64,000 nt of DNA, taken from the NCBI RefSeq assembly GCF_013466985.1, contig NZ_CP059164.1, forward strand, positions 1,125,001-1,189,000, in the 5' to 3' direction. A program made the position numbers and the translations under genes. This DNA is from Nocardioides ungokensis. Its GTDB lineage: Bacteria; Actinomycetota; Actinomycetes; Propionibacteriales; Nocardioidaceae. The notes below the pieces were generated by a model, which was given only the letters and a program-made list of their open reading frames with translations, did not search any database and was not told the origin of the DNA. Shown here one piece after another: positions 12,209 to 22,852 of the stretch (its first letter is position 1; each line of letters starts with the position of its first letter).

Positions 12209-13512
12209 AGCAGGCTCCTTCCGTGGAGGACGTTGTCGATGAACGTCTGTGATGTGGCCGGTGTCGACGAGCTCACACCCGACGGTGGGTGCCACGTGGA
12301 CTGGAGGCCGCCGGAGATATCGCTCCAGTACGGCGTCCTGGTGCGGGGCGCTGCCTCGTCGAGGCTCTGCTGGAAGAGCTTCAGCAGGGGTGCGGGGTAG
12401 ATCTTCTGGAGGGCATTGCCGTTGGCCTCATAGCCGGCCTGGCTGGCGGGCATGTTGCCGGTGATCTCGGCGTTGACCTCCTGGTTCTCGGGGCTGGTGA
12501 GGCACTCGACGGCCTTCATGGCCTGGTCCACGTGGTTGGAGTAGGCGCTCACGCCGAGCCCGATCCCGCCGTACGGCGGTCGCGAGGGCTCGCCCTGGAC
12601 GGTCTCCGGGTAGCGCGTGTAGCCGATGTCCTTGTTGAAGCCCGGGTCGGTCGCCTCGTAGTTGTTGTAGATGTAGGTCCAGTTGACCATGAACGAGCCC
12701 TGCGGGGTGGCGAAGGTGGTGCCTGCCTGGCCCTCCTGGGCGACCGACATGTCCGCGGGCGCGGCGGAGGAGTGGGCGAGCTTCTCGATGACCGCCGCGG
12801 CCTTCTCGCCTGCCGGGGAGTTGATCTCGAGCTTCATGTCGAGGCCCTTGGTGGTGTCGGTCGCTATCTCACCCCCGGCGCCGGAGATCAACGCGTTGAT
12901 CCACACGACGTAGCCCTCGTACTTGTTGGACTGGACGGCGACCTTGCCGCCGTTTGCCGCCGCGGCGTTGATGATCTGGTCCCAGGTGACCGGCTTGCTC
13001 ATGTCGATGCCGGCCTTCTGCACGAAGGACTTCCGGTACCAGAGCACCTGGGTGTTGGACCAGAACGGCGCCACCACCATCTTGCCGTCCCACGTCGCCG
13101 CGTCCGTCGCGCTCTTGAACGACTGCTGGCTCAGCTTGTCCTGCAGGCTCTGCGGAAGTGGAGCCAGGAAGCCGGCGTTCGAGAACTCCGCGGTGAACGG
13201 GGGGTCGATGCTCATGATGTCGATGCCCGAGTCCTGCGCGGCTAGCCGTCGGGCCAGCTGGATGCGCTGCTCGTTGGCGTCCTGCGGGAGCACTTGGGTG
13301 GTGATCGTGTACTGGTCGGTGCTGCAGTTGGCGGCGACCTTGGCCTGGCCGCCGGAGTCCGGGTTGATGTACCAGACGAGCTGGGTCTTGCCCGAGCCAC
13401 TGCTGGAACAGGCGGCTAGGAGGCCCGAGATCGTGACCAGGCATGCTGCTGCGGCGAGGCCCCGGCGGCGGTGCCGTCGCGACCTCCTCCCGGTGTTCGG
13501 CGGATGCTTCAT
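12205..13512 (-). CDS. LpqY-like sugar-binding lipoprotein of ABC importer
   Basis: The 435-aa product carries a type II signal peptide with lipobox LLAAC near residue 35. The mature start WYINPDSGG, the QRIQLARRLAAQDSGIDIMSID segment and the internal cysteines resemble LpqY, the trehalose-binding protein of mycobacteria. The order binding protein, permease, permease, ATPase is also that of lpqY-sugA-sugB-sugC. The substrate is therefore probably trehalose or a related disaccharide, by inference. GGGAGG sits before ATG 13512. A divergent promoter region of 181 bases separates it from the orphan ATPase. Confidence 0.85.
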   Translation of the reverse strand: MKHPPNTGRRSRRHRRRGLAAAACLVTISGLLAACSSSGSGKTQLVWYINPDSGGQAKVAANCSTDQYTITTQVLPQDANEQRIQLARRLAAQDSGIDIMSIDPPFTAEFSNAGFLAPLPQSLQDKLSQQSFKSATDAATWDGKMVVAPFWSNTQVLWYRKSFVQKAGIDMSKPVTWDQIINAAAANGGKVAVQSNKYEGYVVWINALISGAGGEIATDTTKGLDMKLEINSPAGEKAAAVIEKLAHSSAAPADMSVAQEGQAGTTFATPQGSFMVNWTYIYNNYEATDPGFNKDIGYTRYPETVQGEPSRPPYGGIGLGVSAYSNHVDQAMKAVECLTSPENQEVNAEITGNMPASQAGYEANGNALQKIYPAPLLKLFQQSLDEAAPRTRTPYWSDISGGLQSTWHPPSGVSSSTPATSQTFIDNVLHGRSLL

Positions 13513-13631
13513 ACGCCCTCCCTGTATGTGGTCTACGTCACTCCTAGTCCGAGGGTAGGGCCTTTGTCCACTGGTGGAGGGTTGCGATCCGGCTTCGACC
13601 GCCGTCCCGGACGGGAGAGGCGGCCGCTAGG

Positions 13632-13645
13632 GTGACGGCCGTCAC
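13632..13645. promoter_or_regulatory. 14-bp palindrome in divergent sugar-transport promoter region
   Basis: GTGACGGCCGTCAC is a perfect palindrome between the binding-protein gene and the orphan ATPase, 48 bases before the latter's ATG. Its position suits an operator for a LacI- or GntR-type sugar regulator. No regulator gene is adjacent. Confidence 0.4.
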
Positions 13646-13693
13646 TTCACTACGGATCGTCCGGCACGTACCTGCCGGTGAAGGAGCTCAACC

Positions 13694-14776
<1,083 letters not shown>

Positions 14777-14781
14777 CATCC

Positions 14782-14887
14782 GTTGAGTTGGGCCTCGTTC
14801 GGCCTCGAGTCGGGCCTCGTTCCTCCGGTCAGGGGGAGCGGGGCCCGATTCATGCCCGACTCACATCCGAAGACGGCCCAGCTCAAC
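14782..14887. terminator. nested hairpins between convergent genes, likely bidirectional terminator
   Basis: The core pairs 14807-14826 with 14832-14851 over 20 positions, with every mismatch a G-U wobble, around loop GGTCA. Outer 13-nt arms at 14782-14794 (GTTGAGTTGGGCC) and 14875-14887 (GGCCCAGCTCAAC) also pair except for one wobble. The outer right arm contains the stop codon of the opposed hydrolase gene. Confidence 0.6.
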
Positions 14888-15809
14888 GGGGGGTGCGGTC
14901 GGCGGTCCGCCGGATCGCCAGCGTGAAGGTCTCGTACAGCTCCCGGGGGAGGTCGTGGCCCATGCCGTCGATCAGCAGCAGCTCGGCGCCGGGGATAGCG
15001 GCGGCGGTGGCCCGGCCACCGGACACGTGCACCATCTTGTCCGCCAGGCCGTGGACCACCAGGGCCGGGACCCGCAGGCTGCGCAGCGCCTGGCTGCGGT
15101 TGGGCTGGGTCAGGATCGCCAGCATCTGGCGCATCACCCCGGACGCGCTCACCCCGCGGTCGTAGGTCTCCACGGCCTCCCGCTCGACCTCCTCGCGCGT
15201 CTGGGGGTAGGCCGGGGAGCCGATCAGGCGCCACATGGTGGTGCTGGCCTTGACGTACGCCTCGCGCCCGACGCCGCGCGAGGCGATCATGGCGGGCATC
15301 ACGGCGGGGTGCTGCCAGCCCACGGTGCGCTTGCCGGTCGTCGACATGATGCTGGTCAGCGAGCGGACCCGCGCGGGCCGGGAGATCGCCATCGTCTGCA
15401 CGATCATGCCGCCCATCGAGACGCCGACGACGTGGGCGGACTCGATGCCGAGGTGGTCGAGGAGGCCGAAGGCGTCACCGGCGAGGTCGGCCATGCGGTA
15501 CGGCACGCGCACCCGGCCGCCCGCGAAGGCCCGGACGAGGGTCGACCGCTTGACCCGGCCCGGAGCCCGGCTGGAGCGCCCGGTGTCGCGGTTGTCGTAG
15601 CGGATGACGTAGAACCCGCTCGCCGCCAGCATCCGGCACAGGTCGGGGTCCCACCAGATCATGGGGCCGCCGAGCCCCATCACCAGGAGCAGCGGCTCGT
15701 CGTCGGGGTCGCCGAAGGTCTGGTAGCACAGCTCGATGCCGGGGGAGACCGGGGCGAACAGCTCCCCGGACACCACGACGTCGGGTTTCGGGTGCGTGCT
15801 GGACGACAT
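14883..15809 (-). CDS. alpha/beta hydrolase
   Basis: The 308-aa product has the oxyanion region LLVMGLGGPMIWWD, the strand motif NRDTGRS, the nucleophile elbow GVSMGG, a catalytic Asp region near VHGLADKM and the terminal His in GMGHDLP. It probably hydrolyses an ester or similar small substrate; nothing nearby fixes which. ATG 15809 is the likely start; ATG 15824 is possible. It is divergent from the frameshifted lipase-like gene. Confidence 0.82.
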   Translation of the reverse strand: MSSSTHPKPDVVVSGELFAPVSPGIELCYQTFGDPDDEPLLLVMGLGGPMIWWDPDLCRMLAASGFYVIRYDNRDTGRSSRAPGRVKRSTLVRAFAGGRVRVPYRMADLAGDAFGLLDHLGIESAHVVGVSMGGMIVQTMAISRPARVRSLTSIMSTTGKRTVGWQHPAVMPAMIASRGVGREAYVKASTTMWRLIGSPAYPQTREEVEREAVETYDRGVSASGVMRQMLAILTQPNRSQALRSLRVPALVVHGLADKMVHVSGGRATAAAIPGAELLLIDGMGHDLPRELYETFTLAIRRTADRTPR

Positions 15810-15934
15810 GGCCACAGTCAACATCACCGCTCAATGAAGATCACCGCACAATCTCGGTACCCGATCCCCCATCTGGGCCACAATTGGGCAACGACCGGCG
15901 ACATTCGGGACCTTTGGCCGTACCGTCGGTGCTT

Positions 15935-16770
15935 GTGACCGGTTCCACGCTGGCCTCCTTCCTGCGACCCGAGGGCTTCGAACGACCTCGGGCCGCTGCG
16001 GTGCTGCGGGAGGGCAGCCTGCTCTCGGAGGCCGGTCGCCTCGCCGCCCGGACGGTGGCCGATCGGCGCGTCCGGGCCGGCACCCCCTACTCGGCCCGTG
16101 CCGCGGCCCGCACCGGCGACCCGGTGATCCTGGTGCCGGGCTTCCTCGCCGGCGACGGCTCCCTCGCCTTCATGGCGCGCACCCTGCGGCGGCACGGCCT
16201 GCGGACCTACCGCTCCCACATCCACGCCAACATCGGCTGCACCCTGAACGCCGCCGCGCAGCTGGAGACCCGCCTGGAGTCGATCGCGCTGCGGCGCGGC
16301 TCCCGGGTGCAGATCGTCGGCACAGCCTGGGCGGGATGCTGGCGCGGGGGCTCGCCGTACGCCGTCCCGACCTGGTCTCGGGCATCGTCACGATGGGCAG
16401 CCCCATGCTGGCCCCGGCGGCGCATCACTCCTCCCTGACCGCGAGCGTCGAGCTGCTGGTCCGGCTGAGCAGGGCCGGGGTGCCCGGGCTGATGGCCGAG
16501 GAGTGCGTGGCCGGGTCCTGCGCCCGGCAGAGCTTCGAGGAGAGCCGCCAGCCGGTCCCGGACGGCGTCTCGTTCACCGCGATCTACTCCCGGCGCGACG
16601 GCATCGTCGACTGGCGTGCCTGCGTGGACCCGCTGGCGGTGCCCGTCGAGGTCACCACGTCACACGTCGGCATGGCCGTCGACCCGCGGGTGATGGACCA
16701 CGTGGTCGGCGCGCTGCGCCGCCACGCGGAGCACTCAGCCCTCGAAGTCGATCGCGGAGAAAGCGCGTAG
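15935..16770 (+). CDS. lipase-like alpha/beta hydrolase, one frameshift
   Basis: The first half contains [25 protein letters not shown], here split by wording into [14 protein letters not shown] and [10 protein letters not shown], and the second half [12 protein letters not shown] and HVGMAVDP. The frame breaks at 16319-16321, exactly in the nucleophile elbow. Adding one C turns VGTAWAG into [12 protein letters not shown], the GHSLGG lipase motif. A predicted acyl-lipase or PGAP1-like role is an inference from these motifs. The start is uncertain: GTG 15935 chosen, GTG 15929 and TTG 15884 possible. The 3' end overlaps glpX by 36 bases. Confidence 0.75.
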
Positions 16771-17748
16771 CTTCTGCAGCTTGTGCTCCGAGGTGATCGA
16801 GCGGATCGTGCCGCTGCGCGAGCGCATCACCAGCGAGTGGGTCGTGGCGCCGCCGGCGCGGTAGCGGACGCCACGCATCAGCTCACCGTCGGTGATCCCC
16901 GTGGCGACGAAGAAGCAGTCGTCACCGGTCACCAGGTCGTCGGTGTGCAGGACGTGGTCGGGGTCGAGGTCGTGGCCGGCGTCGAGCGCCTTCTGCCGCT
17001 CGTCGTCGTCCTGCGGCCACAGCCGGCCCTGGATGACGCCGCCGAGCGCCTTCATGGCGCAGGCGGTGATGATGCCCTCGGGGGTGCCGCCGATGCCGAG
17101 CAGCAGGTCGATGCCGGTCTCGGGCCGGGCGGCCATGATCGCGCCGGCCACGTCGCCGTCGGTGATGAACTTGATCATCGCGCCGGTCGCGCGGATCTCG
17201 TCGACGAGCGCGGCGTGGCGCGGCCGGTCGAGCAGCACGACGGTCACGTCCTCGGGGCGCGACCCCTTGGCCTTGGCCACCTGGTGGATGTTCTCGGCCA
17301 CGGGGTAGCGGATGTCGACGACGTCGGCGGCCTCGGGGCCGGCCACCAGCTTCTCCATGTAGAACACCGCGGAGGGGTCGTACATCGAGCCGCGCGGCGA
17401 CACGGCGAGCACCGAGACGGCGTTGGTCATCCCCTTGGCGGTCAGCGTGGTGCCGTCGATCGGGTCGACCGCGACGTCGCACTCGGGTCCGGTGCCGTCG
17501 CCGACCTCCTCGCCGTTGAAGAGCATCGGCGCGTTGTCCTTCTCGCCCTCGCCGATCACGACGGTGCCGCGCATGCCGATGGTGGAGATCATCACGCGCA
17601 TCGCGTTGACGGCGACCCCGTCCGCGCCGTTCTTGTCGCCGCGGCCGACCCACCGTCCGGCGGCCATGGCCGCGGCCTCGGTGACACGCACCAGCTCCAG
17701 GGCGAGGTTGCGGTCGGGTGACTCAGGGGCGACGCTCAGCGGGGTCAT
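16735..17748 (-). CDS. glpX: class II fructose-1,6-bisphosphatase
   Basis: GlpX removes the 1-phosphate of fructose 1,6-bisphosphate in gluconeogenesis and needs divalent metal. The 337-aa product is of usual length and shows [51 protein letters not shown] and the metal/substrate loops of the family. In actinobacteria it is generally the only FBPase. It sits in the conserved phoH, fumC, glpX, DUF4245 neighbourhood. TACCAT lies just before ATG 17748, so the message may be leaderless. Confidence 0.97.
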   Translation of the reverse strand: MTPLSVAPESPDRNLALELVRVTEAAAMAAGRWVGRGDKNGADGVAVNAMRVMISTIGMRGTVVIGEGEKDNAPMLFNGEEVGDGTGPECDVAVDPIDGTTLTAKGMTNAVSVLAVSPRGSMYDPSAVFYMEKLVAGPEAADVVDIRYPVAENIHQVAKAKGSRPEDVTVVLLDRPRHAALVDEIRATGAMIKFITDGDVAGAIMAARPETGIDLLLGIGGTPEGIITACAMKALGGVIQGRLWPQDDDERQKALDAGHDLDPDHVLHTDDLVTGDDCFFVATGITDGELMRGVRYRAGGATTHSLVMRSRSGTIRSITSEHKLQKLRAFSAIDFEG

Positions 17749-17764
17749 GGCGCGATGGTAACGG

Positions 17765-18769
17765 TCACCCCGGGGCCCGTGCGTAGGTCCGAACGGCAGT
17801 TTCCTTCACCGACAGCCAGACTTCACGTCCCGGCACGAGTCCGAGCTCGGCGGTGGCGGCGGGGGTGACGTCCGCGATCAGCTCGCGGTCCGCGGCCACC
17901 AGGATGCGTACGGCGTCGCCGTGCGGCGCCGCGCTCACCACCGTGCCGCGCCACCGGTGCCGGGCCGAGCCCTCCGGCTGTCCCAGCGAGACCGTGACCG
18001 CGCTGGGGCTGAAGGAGCGGAAGACGTCGTCCTCGCGGATCACGTTGAGGCCCACCAGCCGTGCCACGTGGTCGGTCCGCGGACGGGCGGCCACCTCCTG
18101 GGGGCTGCCCGTCTGGGCGACCCGGCCCTCGTCGAGCACCAGCACCCGGTCGGCGAGGGTGAGCGCGTCGAGGGCGTCGTGGGTGACCAGCAGCGCGATC
18201 CCGGCGTACGACGCGAGGTGGCGGGCCAGCTCGACGCGCAGGGTGGTTGCGACGCCGACGTCGAGGCCGCCGAAGGGTTCGTCGAGCAGCAGCAGGGCGG
18301 GGTCGGGGGCCAGCGCGCGGGCGATGGCGACCCGTTGCGCCTGCCCGCCCGACAGCTCGCGGGGTCTCCGTGCGGCCAGCTCCGCGATCCCGAACCTGGC
18401 CAGCCAAGACCGGGCCGTCGCCTCGGCGCCGGCGCGCGGGACGCCGCGGGCGCGCAGTCCGAACGCCACGTTGTCGAGCGCGCTCAGGTGCGGGAAGAGC
18501 GACTGGTCCTGGAAGACCAGGCCGACGTTGCGGTCGCGCACCAGCACCGGCGGGTCGGTCCAGGACCTGCCAGCGACGGTGAGCGAGCCTGCCATCGGCA
18601 CCAGCCCGGCGAGCGCGCGCAGCAGCGTGGTCTTGCCGGCCCCGTTGGGGCCGATGACCGCCATCACCTCGCCCGGCGCGGCGACGAGGTGCGCGTCCAG
18701 GCGGTCGGGCACGAGGATGTGGGCGGTCAGTCCGGCGGTGCTCGCCGTGCTCACGGCGCCGTCAGCCAT
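17765..18769 (-). CDS. modC: molybdate ABC transporter ATPase
   Basis: The 334-aa ATPase has Walker [10 protein letters not shown], signature LSGGQAQR, Walker [13 protein letters not shown] and [11 protein letters not shown]-terminal TOBE domain of about 110 residues (residues 225 onward) is the molybdate-type regulatory part. ATG 18769 was chosen; it overlaps modB by 19 bases. It is the last gene of the operon running from the HTH-TOBE regulator. Confidence 0.93.
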   Translation of the reverse strand: MADGAVSTASTAGLTAHILVPDRLDAHLVAAPGEVMAVIGPNGAGKTTLLRALAGLVPMAGSLTVAGRSWTDPPVLVRDRNVGLVFQDQSLFPHLSALDNVAFGLRARGVPRAGAEATARSWLARFGIAELAARRPRELSGGQAQRVAIARALAPDPALLLLDEPFGGLDVGVATTLRVELARHLASYAGIALLVTHDALDALTLADRVLVLDEGRVAQTGSPQEVAARPRTDHVARLVGLNVIREDDVFRSFSPSAVTVSLGQPEGSARHRWRGTVVSAAPHGDAVRILVAADRELIADVTPAATAELGLVPGREVWLSVKETAVRTYARAPG

Positions 18770-19572
18770 CGGTTGCGCAGGGCGGCGAGGATGGCGACCG
18801 AGGCCACGAGCAGGATCATGCTCAGGGTCCGGGCGACCTCCGGGTCGGCCTGCAGGGTCTGGTAGATCAGCGACGGCATGGTCTGGGTGGTGCCGGGGTA
18901 GTTGCCGGCGAAGGTGATGGTGGCGCCGAACTCGCCCAGGGACCGCGCCCAGGCGAGCACCGACCCGGCCAGGACTCCGGGCATCGCCAGGGGCAGGGTG
19001 ACCCGGCGGAAGGTGGTCCACCGGTCGGCGCCCAGGGTCGCGGCCACCACGTCGTACCGCTCCCCGGAAGCGCGGAGGGCGCCCTCGACGCTGAGCACGT
19101 AGAACGGCATCGAGACGAACGTGTGCGCGATGACCACCGCGGTCGTGGTGTAGGGGAGGGTCACCCCGGTGGTGTCACGCAGCACCGACCCGAGCAGGCC
19201 GTTGCGGCCCAGCGCGCTCACGAGGGCGACGCCGGCGACCACGGGCGGCAGGACCAGCGGGACCGCGACGGCGGCGCGCAGCAGCGCCCGGCCGCGGAAG
19301 TCGACCCGCGCCAGGAGCCAGGCGAGCGGGGTGCCGAGCAGCAGGCAGGCCACGACAGTCACGGCCGAGGCCAGCGCGGTGATGCGCAGCGCGTCGCGGA
19401 CCGCCTGCGTGCGCAGCTGGTCGAGGAAGCCGCCCCAGGGGGTGTCGAGCACCAGCGACACCAGGGGGAGGACGAGCAGCGCGGCGGCGATGCCTCCCGG
19501 GACCACCAGCACCAGGGGTGGCCGGCCCAACGTGCTCGCGCGAGCGCGGCGCGCGTCGGCCCGGGTCGTCAC
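18751..19572 (-). CDS. modB: molybdate ABC transporter permease
   Basis: The 273-aa product has five to six membrane helices and the typical ModB features VPLVLPPVVAGVAL, the EAA loop around VAATLGADRWTTFRRVTLPLA and SLGEFGATITFAGN. The GTG start overlaps the modA stop by four bases, indicating coupling. It forms the channel used by ModA and ModC. Confidence 0.95.
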   Translation of the reverse strand: MTTRADARRARASTLGRPPLVLVVPGGIAAALLVLPLVSLVLDTPWGGFLDQLRTQAVRDALRITALASAVTVVACLLLGTPLAWLLARVDFRGRALLRAAVAVPLVLPPVVAGVALVSALGRNGLLGSVLRDTTGVTLPYTTTAVVIAHTFVSMPFYVLSVEGALRASGERYDVVAATLGADRWTTFRRVTLPLAMPGVLAGSVLAWARSLGEFGATITFAGNYPGTTQTMPSLIYQTLQADPEVARTLSMILLVASVAILAALRNRWLTAP

Positions 19573-20329
19573 GGCTTCCCGAAGCCGGCGTCCCGCAGCA
19601 CCTGCTGGCCCTGGTCGGAGAGCACCAGGTCGACGAACTGCCGGGCGAGGTCGGGGTTCTCGGACTGGGTCAGCGGCGCGATGGGGTACGTCGTGATCTC
19701 GTCGGCGGCGTGCGGGATCTCGACGGTGTCGACCTGGTCGCCCGCGGCCACGGCGTCGGTGGTGTAGACGAAGCCCGCGTCGGCCTCGTCGCTGGTCACC
19801 TTGGCGAGGACGGACTTCACGTCGACTTCCAGGCTGGCCGGCCTGGAGCTGACCTTGTTGTCGCTCATCAGCGCGGCGGCGACCTTGCCACAGGGTGCGG
19901 TGTCGACGCAGGCGACGTAGGCGACCCCGCTCCTGTCGATGTCGGCAAAGGTCTTGATGCCCGCGGGGTTGTCCTTCGGGGTCACCAGCACCATCGTGTT
20001 GGTCGCGAAGTCCTGCGCCCCCTGCGCCTGCGCGGACTTCGCGCTGTCCATCGTCGCGGTGTCGGCGGTGGCGAGCACGTCGGCTGGTGCTCCGTCCACC
20101 GCCTGCTGGCGAGCGTGGCGGAGGAGTCGAAGGCCAGCTTCACGTCGACGCCGGGGTGTTCCTTCTCGAACTGCGAGGCGAGGTCGGTGAAGGTCTCGGT
20201 GAGGGAGGCAGCGGCCAGCACCGTGAGGGTCTTGTCGGACCCGGCCTGCGAGTCGTCGCCGCCCCCGCAGGCGGACAGCGGCAGCACCAGGCCGAGCACG
20301 GACAGGAGGACGGGCAGGCACTTCTTCAC
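19569..20329 (-). CDS. modA: molybdate-binding lipoprotein, one frameshift
   Basis: A lipoprotein signal (LPVLLSVLGLVLPLSACGGG) leads into LTVLAAASLTETFTDLA, the usual start of mature ModA, then PGVDVKLAFDSSATLA. The frame breaks at about 20108-20112. One restored base gives SATLAQQAVDGAPADVLATAD, after which the second frame runs to the C-terminus with LVTPKDNPAG and IPHAADEITTYPIAPL. GTG 20329 is the start and overlaps the regulator gene by four bases. Confidence 0.92.
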
Positions 20330-20721
20330 GGGCGCTCCACGACGACGTTGGTGGACTTGACGGAGGCGATGGCGGTGACGCCCGGCTCGAGGCCGAGCTC
20401 GTCGGCGGCCTCGGAGGACATCAGCGAGACCATCCGGTAGGGGCCGCAGATCAGCTCCACCTGGGCCATGACCTTGTCCTTGGTGACCTTGGTGACGATG
20501 CCGGTGAGCCGGTTGCGCGCGCTCACCGCCGAGGCCCGGGTCCGTTCCCGGTCGGGTGGTCAGCCAGGGACTCGGCGAGGCCGGCGAGGTCGGCGCCGGG
20601 ATGACGGTGCGGCCCTCGACGGTCCGCGACGCCACCCGGCCGGCCTCCACCCAGCGCGACGGATCGTGTCGTCGCTGACGCCGAGGAGGGCGGCGGCTTC
20701 CGCAACTCGGTACGTGGTCAC
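20326..20721 (-). CDS. HTH-TOBE molybdate-responsive regulator, three frameshifts
   Basis: Starting at GTG 20721, residues TTYRVAEAAALLGVSDDTIRR form a MerR/excisionase-type helix-turn-helix (quoted as TTYRVAEAAALL then GVSDDTIRR). The recognition part WVEAGRVASRTVEGRTVIP appears one frame on, GADLAGLAESLAD in the next, and a complete Mop/TOBE domain (KDKVMAQVELICGP, LGLEPGVTAIASVKSTNVVV) at 20326-20526. One-base losses near 20655, 20598 and 20554 join all parts into one protein of about 131 aa, the arrangement seen in many actinobacterial molybdate regulators. The alternative is a separate 66-aa molbindin started at GTG 20526. Confidence 0.75.
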
Positions 20722-20779
20722 GCCCAGATCATGTCGCAGATGCGGTCGGATTGATACTGAAAGTGCCGTATCTGCCGGT

Positions 20780-22031
20780 TCAGGTCACCAGGGAGAGCGC
20801 CGTCACCGCGGCCACCAGGGCCAGGGGAGTGGCGACCAGGGAGACCCGGTGGAAGTCGCCCATGCCCGGCGGCTCGCCGTGGCGGGCGAGGCTGCGGCGC
20901 CACAGCAGGTTGGCCAGGGACCCGGTGTAGCTCAGGCCCGAACCGATGTTGAGCCCCAGCAGCGCCGCCAGGATCGCCGCGGTCCCGAGCGGCGCCAGCA
21001 GCGGCACCACCAGCAGGGTGGCCGACAGGTTGGTCAGCAGGTTCGCCAGCACGGTGGCCACGACGGCGATCAGCAGCAGCGAGGCGTACGACGTGTTGTC
21101 CGGCAGGACATCGGCCACGGCATCGCCCAGGAACCCGGCGGACAGGGCCGCGACCACGACCCCGAGGCAGAGCACGAAGACGGCGAAGGACGGGTGTGCG
21201 GCGTGCACCGCGTCGCGCACGGTGAGGAAGCGGCGGCGCCGCGCCCAGCCGACCAGCACCACAGCCACGGCTCCGGACACCCAGAACGGCTCGACACCGA
21301 AGGGCGACAGCGCGGCGAACCCGACCAGCATCACGATCACCGCCAGCAGCGGGACCCTGGGCACGGCCGGTGCCAGGGGTGCCGGCGCCGGCCGGTCGCT
21401 CTCGGCCAGGTCGCCGCGGAAGAGCAGTCGCAGCACGACGTACTCGACCACCAGGACGACCGCCAGCACCGGCGCCATCACCACGGCGAAGCCGCCGAAG
21501 GTCAGGTCGAGGTGCGGCATCGCGAGCAGGTTGGTCAGGTTGGAGACCGGCAGCAGCAGCGATGCGGAGTTCGCCATCCGCAGGCAGGCGTACGAGCCGG
21601 GGCGCGAGGAGGTGCCCATGGCCACGGCCCCGCCGATCACCACCGGAGTGAGCAGCACGACGGTCGCGTCGAGGCTGAGCACCGCCGTGACGGCGGCGGC
21701 CAGCACGAAGACACCACCGAGCAGCCTCACCGGCCGGCCGAGGCTGACGTCGCGCACCAGGCCGGCCCGCGGCGGTGAACAGGCCCGCGCGGGAGCACAC
21801 GTCGGCGACCACGAGGATGGTGGCGAGGAAGGCGACCACCGGCGCCAGGTTGCGCAACGCGGCCTCGACCTCGCCGCGGCTCACGAGGCCGGAGGCGACG
21901 GTGACCGTCGCGGCGGCCAGCCCGACCGCCGCCTCGGTCCGGCCCGAGGGGTGCCGGTAGGCCGTGACGAGCAGGGCGAGCAGAGCGAGGACCGGCACCA
22001 GGTCGACCGCGAAGTCGGCGAGGGGCGGCAC
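20780..22031 (-). CDS. SLC13/ArsB-type membrane transporter, one frameshift
   Basis: Ten or more hydrophobic segments are visible. Conserved sequences include LNIGSGLSYTGSLANLLWRR, VLANLLTNLSATLLVVPL and NSASLLLPVSNLTNLLA, which resemble the repeated hairpin loops of ArsB/NhaD-type ion transporters. The N-terminal third (GTG 22031) and the rest are in different frames, joined at about 21764-21770. Here an extra base, or two missing ones, restores GLFTAAAGLVRDVSLG. The substrate (arsenite, sodium or a dicarboxylate) cannot be told. No ars regulator is near. It is divergent from the DUF4245 gene with only 34 bases between starts. Confidence 0.72.
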
Positions 22032-22065
22032 GGGGGGAATCTACGGCACCTGTGAGGATGGACCC

Positions 22066-22638
22066 GTGAGCGAGGTGCCCCAGAGCGGATCCCCCAACAG
22101 CCCGGGGCGCTACCAGCGGTCGACCGGCGGCCTGGTCGGGGCGCTGCTGATCACGCTGCTCCTGATCCTCGGGTTCGTCGGGTTCCGGGCCCTGAACCGC
22201 GACAACCCCGACATCAAGCCGACCCGCGTCGACTACCTGTCCGCGGTGGACGCCGCCCAGCAGAGCGGCTTCAAGGTCGTCTACCCGCCGACGCTGCCGT
22301 CGGGGTGGTTCGCGGACTCGATCCACATGACGCCGGGGGACCGGCCCGCGTGGGGGATGGGCATGCTGACCGCGGACGGGCGCTTCGCGGGCCTCCGGCA
22401 GGAGGACGCCCCGGTCGACGAGCTGCTCAAGACCTACGTCGACGAGAACGCCAGCGAAGGACCGAAGGTCCACATCGACAGCCCCGTCGCGTCGACCTGG
22501 CGGTCCTACTCCGACTCGGGCGGTGACCACGCCTACGCGACCGAGCTGGGGCGCGACGTCGTCCTGGTCTACGGCTCGGCGAGCACCGAGGACCTGAAGG
22601 CCCTCGCCGGCGAGCTCACCACCGCGCCGCGCCGCTGA
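22066..22638 (+). CDS. DUF4245 membrane-anchored protein
   Basis: The 190-aa product has one N-terminal membrane helix (GLVGALLITLLLILGFVGF) and an extracytoplasmic domain with YPPTLPSGWFADS and a terminal lipid-like fold typical of DUF4245. The family is actinobacterial, of unknown function, and regularly neighbours glpX and xseAB, as here. GTG 22066 fits a leaderless message (no Shine-Dalgarno, AGGATGG just upstream). Confidence 0.85.
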   Translation: MSEVPQSGSPNSPGRYQRSTGGLVGALLITLLLILGFVGFRALNRDNPDIKPTRVDYLSAVDAAQQSGFKVVYPPTLPSGWFADSIHMTPGDRPAWGMGMLTADGRFAGLRQEDAPVDELLKTYVDENASEGPKVHIDSPVASTWRSYSDSGGDHAYATELGRDVVLVYGSASTEDLKALAGELTTAPRR

Positions 22639-22654
22639 GCCGGCTTCCGGCCGG

Positions 22655-22852
22655 TCAGTCGTCCTCCTCCAGGGCGGCGTCCAGCCTCTTGCGGGCGCCG
22701 TCCAGCCACTCCTGGCAGGTGCGAGCCAGCTTCTCCCCGCGCTCCCACAGCGCCAGGGACTCCTCGAGGGTGGTGCCGCCCTGCTCGAGCCGGCGCACCA
22801 CCTCGACGAGCTCCTCGCGGGCGGCCTCGTAGGAGAGCTTCTCGTCAGCCAT
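22655..22852 (-). CDS. xseB: exodeoxyribonuclease VII small subunit
   Basis: The 65-aa helical protein has the family core [20 protein letters not shown] and [15 protein letters not shown]. It binds XseA to form the exonuclease that degrades single-stranded DNA in both directions. Its ATG overlaps the end of xseA by eight bases, the standard arrangement. Confidence 0.96.
   Translation of the reverse strand: MADEKLSYEAAREELVEVVRRLEQGGTTLEESLALWERGEKLARTCQEWLDGARKRLDAALEEDD

Noticed and set aside
13632..13645. The 14-bp palindrome as a mobile-element end
   Set aside because: No transposase gene, target duplication or second copy was seen.
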